Positions 6,388-13,163 of a stretch of 26,900 bases of DNA are shown in pieces. This DNA comes from a virus, in the IMG/VR virus record IMGVR_UViG_3300010354_000516, positions 1 through 26,900 of that record. The stretch is one strand, 5' to 3'. A program made the position numbers and the translations under genes. A model generated the notes under the pieces. The model ran no database searches, was not told the DNA's origin, and saw only the letters and a list, made by a program, of their open reading frames with translations. Each line of letters begins with the position of its first letter. The first letter of the stretch is position 1.

Positions 6388-7147
6388 AAATTTTAATCTG
6401 AATAAAATTAAAAAAGTAAAACCTGGAAATTTAAGAATTACAACAATAGACAACCGCTTTTACAACGATGTCCCGTTTGTTAATTCTAAAAAATCCCTAC
6501 CCAGATGGTTTAGAAGCATACATAAGGGGAATTTTTCAGTTAGGTCATGTTCAGGAATTTCTGATTTTTTGGAAATTGGAGCAACAATCCCAGCGTGGAC
6601 AAGTTTTAAGTTTACCCCAAATATAGAGAGCGGTTCATGGGACTGCGAGACTGGCTCGCTAAATCCAATGCCAACAGACTTTCAGATGCAGATGGTCAGC
6701 GGTTTTCCTTTTCATCAAACAGGTAGCTGCCCAATGACACACGCCAGGAAAATTGAAAAAATGGCTTATCCAAAATTGATAACCCCATGGAGAATCCAGA
6801 CTGCGCCAGGCTGGTCAATACTTGTGCTTCCAATTTATTACGAAGAAAACAGTGATTATTCAGTCTTGCCAGCAGTTGTCAATACGGACTATTACCAAAT
6901 CGTAAACATAGTTTTAAACGTAAAAACAGATGTTGAATTTTTAATACAACAGGGGACCCCATTGGCCCACATAATTCCAATTCAAAGGAAAAACGATATT
7001 AAAAACATTGAATGCATAGATGAAAAGTTTTATAAATATGCATCATCTGGAATGTATTTAACTGGCGGAATTTCTCCTGCCGGCAGCACTGGCCTTGCAT
7101 ACAGAAAAGCCGCAAAAATAGTTGATTCAGCAATCAACAAAGATTAA
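6377..7147 (+). CDS. Conserved phage protein of unknown function, downstream of halogenase
   Basis: A 256-aa protein starting at GTG 6377, with GGAG at 6366-6369, inside the end of the halogenase gene. From memory it resembles a family common in cyanophages and related viruses, with an N-terminal LP.WF block, a Cys followed by a D-hydrophobic turn (here RSCSGISDFLEIG), then PWRIQTAPGWSIL, a VVNTDYY-like segment (V/L-D/N-T-D-x-Y) and QQGTPLAHIIPIQR. The latter half is beta-rich, ending with AGSTGLAYRKA. The biochemical function of that family is not known to me. It is the last gene of the rightward operon, and its stop lies 6 bp from that of the opposing gene. Association with halogenase and oxygenase genes suggests a shared pathway, as inference. 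Confidence 0.75.
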   Translation: MKIKNFNLNKIKKVKPGNLRITTIDNRFYNDVPFVNSKKSLPRWFRSIHKGNFSVRSCSGISDFLEIGATIPAWTSFKFTPNIESGSWDCETGSLNPMPTDFQMQMVSGFPFHQTGSCPMTHARKIEKMAYPKLITPWRIQTAPGWSILVLPIYYEENSDYSVLPAVVNTDYYQIVNIVLNVKTDVEFLIQQGTPLAHIIPIQRKNDIKNIECIDEKFYKYASSGMYLTGGISPAGSTGLAYRKAAKIVDSAINKD

Positions 7148-7153
7148 AAATGC

Positions 7154-7423
7154 TTAATTAACATCTACCGCGACCCATTTTCCAATTGGGCATTCGGCAT
7201 AGGCGAGCTTCGTCTTTAGATTCATAAAACAACCGCACTTACGGCACTGTTTTGTGAGGTCAATTAGGTACTCGCATTCGAGACACATATCCATGCGTTC
7301 TTTTGCCGTCGCCTCGTCGGCATATTCAGTATCTGGATTGATGAACGCGGCCGGCGATACCTTGCCCGTCGACTGACGTTCGGCATTCCGTTTTTTCCAT
7401 TCTTGCCAGGGCGAAGATGTCAT
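7154..7423 (-). CDS. Small zinc-ribbon protein (CxxC...CxxCGCF...C type)
   Basis: An 89-aa protein with a putative four-Cys zinc site: CLEC, then CRKCGCF, MNLKTKLAYAECPIGKW at the C-terminus. This pattern (CxxC, about 10 residues, CKKCGCF, K.KL....CP.GKW) is a recognised small family in aquatic phages, where I recall it being annotated as a domain of unknown function (DUF6171-like). It usually sits among baseplate or tail genes, as here. The N-terminal half is charged and probably disordered (WQEWKKRNAERQ). It follows the 68-aa gene by 4 bp and is the last gene of the leftward tail operon. A structural, nucleic-acid-binding or assembly role is possible; none is demonstrated by the sequence. 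Confidence 0.8.
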   Translation of the reverse strand: MTSSPWQEWKKRNAERQSTGKVSPAAFINPDTEYADEATAKERMDMCLECEYLIDLTKQCRKCGCFMNLKTKLAYAECPIGKWVAVDVN

Positions 7424-7427
7424 GGAG

Positions 7428-7634
7428 TTATTCTACAGCAGGTACAAAACTAGTGCCAGTCCAGTGTGAGCCCTGCTCTACCGGTTCATCAGATACAACA
7501 ATTTTAGGGTCGCTACTAAGAATTGCTATAAGTCTTTCTATAGCAGGAAGAAGATTTCCCTCCTCGTCGCGAACTATTGGAACCGGCATTTCCCATGCAG
7601 CCTCTCCATCAACAACAAATATAAAATGACTCAT
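7428..7634 (-). CDS. Small hypothetical protein
   Basis: A 68-aa protein. I chose ATG 7634 over GTG 7643 because AAGGTG (7641-7646) lies 6 bases before the ATG and would overlap the GTG. It is acidic with strands (HFIFVVDGEAAWEMPVPIV) and a short helix (LLPAIERLIAIL), and ends in EQGSHWTGTSFVPA. I recognise no family. It lies directly after the FN3/Cys-rich tail protein and before the zinc-ribbon gene, in the same operon. A small fibre- or baseplate-associated protein is likely from context only. Confidence 0.65.
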   Translation of the reverse strand: MSHFIFVVDGEAAWEMPVPIVRDEEGNLLPAIERLIAILSSDPKIVVSDEPVEQGSHWTGTSFVPAVE

Positions 7635-7640
7635 TTGTAT

Positions 7641-7646
7641 CACCTT
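7641..7646 (-). promoter_or_regulatory. Ribosome binding site deciding the start at 7634
   Basis: AAGGTG on the minus strand lies 6 bases before the ATG at 7634 and covers the alternative GTG at 7643, so it favours the ATG. Confidence 0.6.
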
Positions 7647-7652
7647 TCAAAA

Positions 7653-8663
7653 CTATAGGACAACACACTGGTCGCCGCCAGTAACACGGTAGCCGCCAGT
7701 AACAGAACAATACTGTACATTAACAGGACCAAGAAGTTCACAACAACTATTACAAGGACCGGTTACGTAGCCTGTGCAGTCAGAACTTGTACTGTATAAC
7801 AATCCATAAATTGTGCCTTCAACATAAGGATGTGTTCCACCAGAAACCGGAACACATCCATAGTCAAACCAATTTGACCATGACCCCGAACAGCCACTTT
7901 GCGCCCCACACGAGACATCACATGGACCGTCGGCGCTGCCAGAACGTGTCCACTTGCTACAGACAGTCGATTTTGTACCACAACTGTCGCAACCACTAGC
8001 GTCGTAGTTTGTGCATGACGCAAGTGTCCACCCCGTAGCCGCGCTCGATTCTGCGGAGAAGGAACCACTGCCATTACTGTTTACCGCTGCGACAGTTACA
8101 CTCCAGTCGGAAGCGCTGTAATAGTGGCTTCTGGAGTAAGACCCGGTTGTATTCCCGGTTATTGTCTCTACGAGGGTCTCTGTACCCCTGTTGTTATAGA
8201 CCCGTATTGTGTATGAGGTTACCGCCGTCGGTGTCGTAATCCCAGAACCACTAGAACCGGTTCCAGACCCGAGCGCATTAACTGCACGCAATTTAATATT
8301 GTATAGAGTTGCGGCACTAAGATTTGATGATGAAGAGCTAACCGTTGTGATGGATACCGGCGATGAGGTTGTCCCCGAAGATTTCCACGTTGAGCCATTG
8401 TCGGTAGAATATTCATAATCAGTAATTGATAAGCCACCATTAAATGCAGGGGCTGTAAATGGTATTGAAATTGCCACACCGCCAGCACCCGGTGAACTCC
8501 ATGAAAAGGAGGCGCTATTGGCATCCTGACTCATCGATGGCGTAGAAACTGTATTCGGCGAGTTGATTGACGTCGCCAGGGTTCCGAGCGTTGGTGCGTC
8601 AGGGGTTGTCCCCCCTCCGAAATAGCCCCTAGAGGCCTGAGCCCTCGCTCCAAGGAAAGGCAT
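7653..8663 (-). CDS. Fibre-associated protein with FN3-like domains and a Cys-rich C-terminus
   Basis: A 336-aa protein in three parts. Residues 1-60 are Ser/Thr/Pro-rich, with SRGYFGGGTTPDAP near the start. Residues about 62-145 fit a fibronectin type III fold (ITDYEYSTDNGSTWKSSG, then LYNIKLRAVNALGSG), and 148-208 look like a second, diverged copy (YTIRVYNN, WSVTVAAVNSNGSGS). Residues 217-333 hold 14 cysteines, including GPCDVSCGAQSGC and CNSCC. FN3 domains are common carbohydrate- or surface-binding accessories in phage tails. The Cys-rich part is unusual and loosely recalls disulfide-rich thrombospondin-type repeats. The start ATG overlaps the stop of the upstream fibre gene (TAATG). Function is probably surface attachment. 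The FN3 assignment is moderate and the Cys-rich fold unknown. Confidence 0.75.
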   Translation of the reverse strand: MPFLGARAQASRGYFGGGTTPDAPTLGTLATSINSPNTVSTPSMSQDANSASFSWSSPGAGGVAISIPFTAPAFNGGLSITDYEYSTDNGSTWKSSGTTSSPVSITTVSSSSSNLSAATLYNIKLRAVNALGSGTGSSGSGITTPTAVTSYTIRVYNNRGTETLVETITGNTTGSYSRSHYYSASDWSVTVAAVNSNGSGSFSAESSAATGWTLASCTNYDASGCDSCGTKSTVCSKWTRSGSADGPCDVSCGAQSGCSGSWSNWFDYGCVPVSGGTHPYVEGTIYGLLYSTSSDCTGYVTGPCNSCCELLGPVNVQYCSVTGGYRVTGGDQCVVL

Positions 8664-9769
8664 TATGCAAACTTTGATTGGCTAGCAAATGCCGTATACG
8701 TATTTGCCGCGGTTTTTATGACAGTAATCGTATATACGTCAACAGAGCTCGAGTTCCCAGAGGGGTACGAGTTTCCGCCAAACCATTTAACTGAAACAGT
8801 TCCAGTTGTATCAATAGTCAGCGAGGTTGGCTTATAAGCCGTACCGCCGTTGGTTGCAAAAAGCGCAAAAGTTGCCGATTGTCCGACGTCCATCATCGAG
8901 TTTAATGTTGTTGAGCCATCTCCACGAAGGTTCCATATCCAGTTTGCAGAAGAGTTCGACGTGAAATAGTGGACAGCGCCACTCTTTGCATCAATGTTTA
9001 CAGTTCCTGTCAATGCTGTGGCATTAATGACAACAGCCTCGATGATTTCTTCGAGTTCTGTTGTTCCAGATAAAGATATATTTGCAGCCAGTTTTGCGCT
9101 TGTGATTCCCGCGTCCTTAACCCTCAAAGAATCACTATTTATTTCTATGGTTGAATCGTCAACACTTACAGCAAGCGCACTTCCGCCACCACCAGACAAA
9201 CCACTTCCGGCAGCGCCGGATGCAATGCGTAGCGTATCTGATGAAATTTCAATTGTAGAGCTATCGACGTTGACGGCAAGAGCTGTTCCGTTGCCGCCCG
9301 TTAGCCCGCTACCTGCAACTGATGTTGTTAACTTGGCCTCGGTTATTGTGTTGTCCGATATGTCGGATGCAATCACAGTGCCGGCTGCTATGTGCGCAGA
9401 CGTTATGGAGTTATCGGCTATTTTATCCCCAGTTACAGCATCATCGGCAAGTTTTACCGTTGTAATGGTTCCGTCCTCAACGGAAAAGTTAGAAGCCGCG
9501 ACCCACTGTGAGCCGTCGTAGAACTGAACCTCACCGAAACCGCTGCCATCCGACGCAAGAGAGTTGTCTAGTAGATAACAAAACATTCCTTCTGCAAGCG
9601 CCGGCTTTCCGCTTCCGCCACTACCAATCGGTACGCCGTCGCCATATGCTGCCGTCCTGGCAGCAATATTGGCAAAGCGTGCGATGCTTTGGTCCATGAG
9701 GTATTGATTCACCTCAGAGGCATAGGCAACCTCACCGGACACAAATAACTTTATTCCTGCACCAGACAT
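8663..9769 (-). CDS. Tail-fibre-like protein with beta-structured repeats
   Basis: A 368-aa protein from ATG 9769, set by AGGAG 6 bases upstream (TTG 9772 lies closer to it). The N-terminus (GEVAYASEVNQYLMDQSI) matches the attachment end of many phage fibre or head-fibre proteins. It is followed by a segment with FYDGSQWV. Residues about 98-150 carry short repeats (TTVKLADDAVTGDKIADNSI) typical of triple-stranded beta-helices. Two ~35-residue repeats at about 153-220 contain GSGL(T/S)GG and STIEI.SD(T/S)LR. The C-terminal ~100 residues look like a globular beta domain. The repeats are of the kind found in cyanophage structural proteins. It lies downstream of the gpI-like baseplate gene, the usual fibre position. 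Confidence 0.82.
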   Translation of the reverse strand: MSGAGIKLFVSGEVAYASEVNQYLMDQSIARFANIAARTAAYGDGVPIGSGGSGKPALAEGMFCYLLDNSLASDGSGFGEVQFYDGSQWVAASNFSVEDGTITTVKLADDAVTGDKIADNSITSAHIAAGTVIASDISDNTITEAKLTTSVAGSGLTGGNGTALAVNVDSSTIEISSDTLRIASGAAGSGLSGGGGSALAVSVDDSTIEINSDSLRVKDAGITSAKLAANISLSGTTELEEIIEAVVINATALTGTVNIDAKSGAVHYFTSNSSANWIWNLRGDGSTTLNSMMDVGQSATFALFATNGGTAYKPTSLTIDTTGTVSVKWFGGNSYPSGNSSSVDVYTITVIKTAANTYTAFASQSKFA

Positions 9770-9775
9770 CAAAAT

Positions 9776-9780
9776 CTCCT
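9776..9780 (-). promoter_or_regulatory. Ribosome binding site for the fibre gene
   Basis: AGGAG on the minus strand, six bases before ATG 9769. It selects the ATG over the TTG at 9772. Confidence 0.65.
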
Positions 9781-9805
9781 ATTAATCAACATAATTTTAA
9801 CACCT

Positions 9806-11032
9806 TTATCCAAGCTTAAACTCGTCCAAAATACCAAGAACGGGGTCGTCAAAGGTGAAGAAGAACTCGTCAACGGTTTCATGAATCAGGCGGTAACCGA
9901 GCGGTTTTGCAAGTGTTGCACTTGCAAGCACGACTGCACTTTCTTCACCGGCATCTGCATCGATTGTCTCGTTTGTTAATGTAGTAATTTTTATAGCGAA
10001 TGGGTCATTGAGGTAATTTGGTGCCACCGATACGGCAAGTGTTGATACTTCATCGTCTTTTGTTCTAATCAAAACCTGCCTGACGGCTTCCGCAATTGCC
10101 CTTCTGCTTCCGGCAGCATGGCCGTAATAACCATTAGATATCTGCCATGTAATGAAGTTCTGCTCCTGTTGAAAATTTTGAAAATACTGGGTTCCATCAT
10201 TTAGGAAAAAGTTGGTTATTAATTCTCTCTGTCCAGTAAATTGAGCAAGCCACGATGCGTATTGCGGATTTACCCACCCAGGGTCGACGAGGGAGCTACT
10301 TACCCAGAACTCGCCCTGGTCACTCTGGTTAACTAATTCGCTATTTTCATATTCAAAAATATTTCTATATTCACCATATACGTCATCAGCCGTAGAAAAT
10401 AAAGCGTCCATGAATTTGTGGTATGGGAATGTTGGATACTCCTGGGCGGCATCAACCTCAAAATAAAAATCCGGCATGAATTCCCGCGATGTCATTACAT
10501 AAAAGTTTTGATAAAAAGCAAGGTCATGTATCAGGTGGGGCAGTGTTATGAAAAATGGACCATTGTGATTTGAAACTTCAATATAAATCTGCGCTGAATG
10601 TGGGTCTGTAGTGTCCGGAACAACCGCCCTATTTGAATGTATTGCCGTAAATACACCGCCGGCAAATGTTTGCTCATGGGGCGTGTATTCGTTGGAATCG
10701 CCATCTATGTACAGATGTGTGGATACAGTGACTGTTGAATTAGCATAAAGTCGCGCATTAAATGACAGGGTTCTTCCTCTGTCTGATGCATATAGGGGAA
10801 CAACTGCGGCACTTGCAATTTGGTCTAGATATATGGTTACTGGCAGGGAATCGTTTGGAAATACTTGTAATGAATAACAAGAGTCAACAACAAATGGATT
10901 TGTTGCAATGGCGAGTTCTGCATTAAGGGCTTGCCACTCAATGTCGTATGTGTCTACAAGTTTTACAGTTCCGTTTTCCGCAATTCTAAGCAATGCGGAA
11001 TCGGAAGTCAGTATGTTAGCTGTAGTCGCCAT
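9806..11032 (-). CDS. Baseplate/tail protein I-like (wedge-to-fibre connector)
   Basis: A 408-aa protein placed immediately after baseplate J, where gpI-type proteins normally lie. The C-terminal half carries features of that family: WLAQFTGQRELITNFF, then AAGSRRAIAEAVRQVLI (the recurring GS..AI..AV helix), and near the end LAKPLGYRLIHETVDEF. The N-terminal ~200 residues are beta-rich and look like a jelly-roll or insertion (VSTHLYIDGDSNEYTPHEQ), which explains why it is longer than P2 gpI (~180 aa). The start ATG follows the J stop by 2 bp. It probably joins the J-like wedge protein to tail fibres. Confidence 0.75.
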   Translation of the reverse strand: MATTANILTSDSALLRIAENGTVKLVDTYDIEWQALNAELAIATNPFVVDSCYSLQVFPNDSLPVTIYLDQIASAAVVPLYASDRGRTLSFNARLYANSTVTVSTHLYIDGDSNEYTPHEQTFAGGVFTAIHSNRAVVPDTTDPHSAQIYIEVSNHNGPFFITLPHLIHDLAFYQNFYVMTSREFMPDFYFEVDAAQEYPTFPYHKFMDALFSTADDVYGEYRNIFEYENSELVNQSDQGEFWVSSSLVDPGWVNPQYASWLAQFTGQRELITNFFLNDGTQYFQNFQQEQNFITWQISNGYYGHAAGSRRAIAEAVRQVLIRTKDDEVSTLAVSVAPNYLNDPFAIKITTLTNETIDADAGEESAVVLASATLAKPLGYRLIHETVDEFFFTFDDPVLGILDEFKLG

Positions 11033-11034
11033 TT

Positions 11035-12495
11035 CTATACACTCACAACTGTGTATTCAATATCAATGTCATCTACAGACAGAATTGGCAAAGTGCCCTT
11101 ATTCAGGAATAACAAATCATTGCCATGCTGTGGCAGCCAATCCGAACCAGTCGGTGTCAGGGATAGTGATGTTACGTATGCGACGCCGTCTATTGAATTA
11201 ATCAGGGATAACAATGTATTGTATCTAATTCTGTCTTCATTAAGAGAGAAAGAAGATGGGTTCAAATATGAAATCAGGGCTGACTCAATTGCATTCTGAA
11301 CTGCCTCAAGGCTATATATGTCAGACACGCTTACGCTACCCGATATTTCTAGCGTAACGAGTGTTGGGTCTACGATTGTGCACTGTATGCCGGCCTGCAC
11401 GCGCGATGCCACCTCTGATAGGAGTTCAGTTTTTTCCGACCCTGTCAAAAATCTGTTTATTCCGTATGCAAAAATCGTAGTGTAACCACCAATGTCCTCA
11501 CCAGCATAGGCTGAGGCGGAAACATTCGTACTCGCAGAGTTGGATGCCGTTTTTAAGAAACTAAATGTTGTATCAGTTGTGGCTGTAATTTGATGTTCGC
11601 CATCGAATGTTGCGCTAACAGAAGCATTGAATGTTTCAAATGAGATTACATCTCCAACTATATAAAGGTGTGGAGATTCTGTTGTGATTGTCGCAATATC
11701 GGAATCAAGATAAGTGTAAATGCATCCAGTAGTACGTTTTGTTGTAATATCGCCATCCAGGTCATCGCCATTTGTTAGGTCGTATGTTTTAGACCTACCA
11801 ACAATATTCGGATATGTTGTTAACAAAAATGAGTCGACCTGATTTGGTGTTGTTAAACAGGAGCTTAATGATTGCAAATATGCTGTCGCTCCAGAAAGAT
11901 AATCTCCGTCACCGTCTGGTTCCGTACCATTAACAAAATTGGCAGGGGTAGAAACAACAACATATGCAATATCCGTACCTGAAGTTATAACAGACATTGT
12001 CTCGCCGGCAATAATTGGGGGAACATATCCGACATTGATGCACTCAACGGTGACAGTGGCTGATGGGTAATCTAGTGTTTCCTCTAAATCAACTGCGTCT
12101 ACAGTCGTTGACTCCGTGGTTTGAAACACATACTCGGCAAACTCACCGGCAAACGTAGTAGAATATACAAAGGCTGTGCCAGACGGAATAACCCCACCGT
12201 CATACGTGGAAAGCGTAATGGTTACATCGACCTCGGCTGGCGTACCCTGATTCCTCGTGTATCCAAGAATGGAAACAAGACCAGCCATTAGGCGAGACGG
12301 TATGCGGTTTATTGTTGCGATGCTAAGCGAGCTAATATATGCCGCTGCCTGAAACATGGCGTCCTCTGGTGTACCAACGCGAAAGTTAAAATCCGGCAGC
12401 GTAAGTCTGGCTACAGCAAGAGAATCCCTGTATATATCACCGGGATTTTTGTCGAAAATTCGTAAGTCAATGTATTGTGAAAAATCTGCTGGCAC
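11035..12495 (-). CDS. Baseplate J-like wedge protein
   Basis: A 486-aa protein of the Baseplate_J family. The N-terminus (MFQAAAYISSLSIATINRIP) is the typical helix-rich region. It is followed by RLMAGLVSILGYTRNQGTPAEVDVTIT and GGVIPSGTAFVYST, the characteristic J core with A..P..G....G..F. The second half includes PTLVTLEISGSVSVSDIY and the helix QNAIESALISYLNPSSF, as in the usual C-terminal domain. Start GTG 12495 is supported by AGGAG at 12502-12506. It is part of the wedge that forms the baseplate periphery with the gp25- and gpI-like proteins on each side. An insertion near residues 230-310 (TTKRTTGCIYTYLDSDIATI) makes it slightly longer than typical. Confidence 0.88.
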   Translation of the reverse strand: MPADFSQYIDLRIFDKNPGDIYRDSLAVARLTLPDFNFRVGTPEDAMFQAAAYISSLSIATINRIPSRLMAGLVSILGYTRNQGTPAEVDVTITLSTYDGGVIPSGTAFVYSTTFAGEFAEYVFQTTESTTVDAVDLEETLDYPSATVTVECINVGYVPPIIAGETMSVITSGTDIAYVVVSTPANFVNGTEPDGDGDYLSGATAYLQSLSSCLTTPNQVDSFLLTTYPNIVGRSKTYDLTNGDDLDGDITTKRTTGCIYTYLDSDIATITTESPHLYIVGDVISFETFNASVSATFDGEHQITATTDTTFSFLKTASNSASTNVSASAYAGEDIGGYTTIFAYGINRFLTGSEKTELLSEVASRVQAGIQCTIVDPTLVTLEISGSVSVSDIYSLEAVQNAIESALISYLNPSSFSLNEDRIRYNTLLSLINSIDGVAYVTSLSLTPTGSDWLPQHGNDLLFLNKGTLPILSVDDIDIEYTVVSV

Positions 12496-12501
12496 CTTAT
12501 G

Positions 12502-12506
12502 CTCCT
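12502..12506 (-). promoter_or_regulatory. Ribosome binding site for the baseplate J GTG start
   Basis: AGGAG on the minus strand, six bases before GTG 12495; it supports this non-ATG start. Confidence 0.65.
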
Positions 12507-12810
12507 AATTTCTGCGTATTTCAAATGTAACCGATACGTCTGTTCTTCCGGTACCACCGGCATTGTCGGCAATTGATACATTTTTGATTAAAACTTCCGG
12601 AACATAGCGAGCTGCGTTAAGAACAAACAACCCCCTGTCGACCGTCGTAAACGCTGGGTCGCTTGCGCCAAACGTTGGATAAAAGGGGTGAGTTGATGGT
12701 TCTGTCCGCATTACTATTGACAACAGTTGGGAATAGTATTCGTGTGTTCCTTCGGTCAGTTTTTTTAATCCAGTTGGCCCAAACTTTATTGGAAATTCCA
12801 TCATGTCCAT
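12505..12810 (-). CDS. Baseplate wedge protein, gp25/gpW-like
   Basis: A 101-aa protein of gp25 size. It has IKFGPTGLKKLTEGTHEYYSQLLSIVMRTEPSTHPFYPTFG, in which the I..I..T..GE.P..P.FG pattern of gp25-like proteins is recognisable as IVMRTEPSTHPFYPTFG. The C-terminus is RTDVSVTFEIRR, a beta strand typical of the family. It overlaps the upstream OB-fold gene by 10 bp and precedes baseplate J, the standard gp25-J-I order. In contractile systems gp25 helps start sheath assembly on the baseplate. Two ATGs (12810, 12804) are possible; the family does not decide between them. Confidence 0.85.
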   Translation of the reverse strand: MDMMEFPIKFGPTGLKKLTEGTHEYYSQLLSIVMRTEPSTHPFYPTFGASDPAFTTVDRGLFVLNAARYVPEVLIKNVSIADNAGGTGRTDVSVTFEIRRN

Positions 12811-13163
12811 TTTCCAAGCTCCAGTGCATCAAGTCGTTCTTTAATTATATTTAATTCTGCGGTTAAATCGGCTTGTAGGGCGTAGATTTCGTCACGTTTT
12901 TGCGTAAAACCAAAGACAATAACCTCCCTAAAGAATTCATCGGCAAAGGCACATTTAACAAAATCGCCAACAGATGCAGTGTTCGAGTTCGTTAGGTTTA
13001 ATTGAACAAGAGGCCCAAAGTGTGATTGCAGTTCCTGGATGTAAATAGTTATTAATCCTGCTGTTGTAACGTGTGTTACTTTTGCGGTATAAAACCTTCC
13101 ATGTTTAAGCGGATGTTTTGATGCTTTATTTCTGGCGATAATGTCCGGACGAAAATTACTCAT
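12801..13163 (-). CDS. Baseplate spike/hub OB-fold-like protein
   Basis: A 120-aa protein. Residues about 20-85 show an OB-fold-like pattern: GRFYTAKVTHVTTAGLITIYI, FGPLVQLN, ASVGDFVKCAFADEFFREVIVFG. These are similar to the first beta domains of gpV/gp5 spike proteins. The last 35 residues are a charged helix (EIYALQADLTAELNIIKERL), probably a short coiled coil. There is no lysozyme domain and no C-terminal beta-helix, so it is not a complete gp5-type spike. Its start overlaps the hub stop (ATGA) and it precedes the gp25-like gene, the place where gpV-like genes lie. The fold call rests on pattern and context. Confidence 0.65.
   Translation of the reverse strand: MSNFRPDIIARNKASKHPLKHGRFYTAKVTHVTTAGLITIYIQELQSHFGPLVQLNLTNSNTASVGDFVKCAFADEFFREVIVFGFTQKRDEIYALQADLTAELNIIKERLDALELGKWT

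Noticed and set aside
8994-9521. 175-aa + strand frame opposite the fibre gene.
   Set aside because: It is the complement of Gly/Thr/Ala-rich fibre repeats, has no ribosome binding site and lies against the operon direction.
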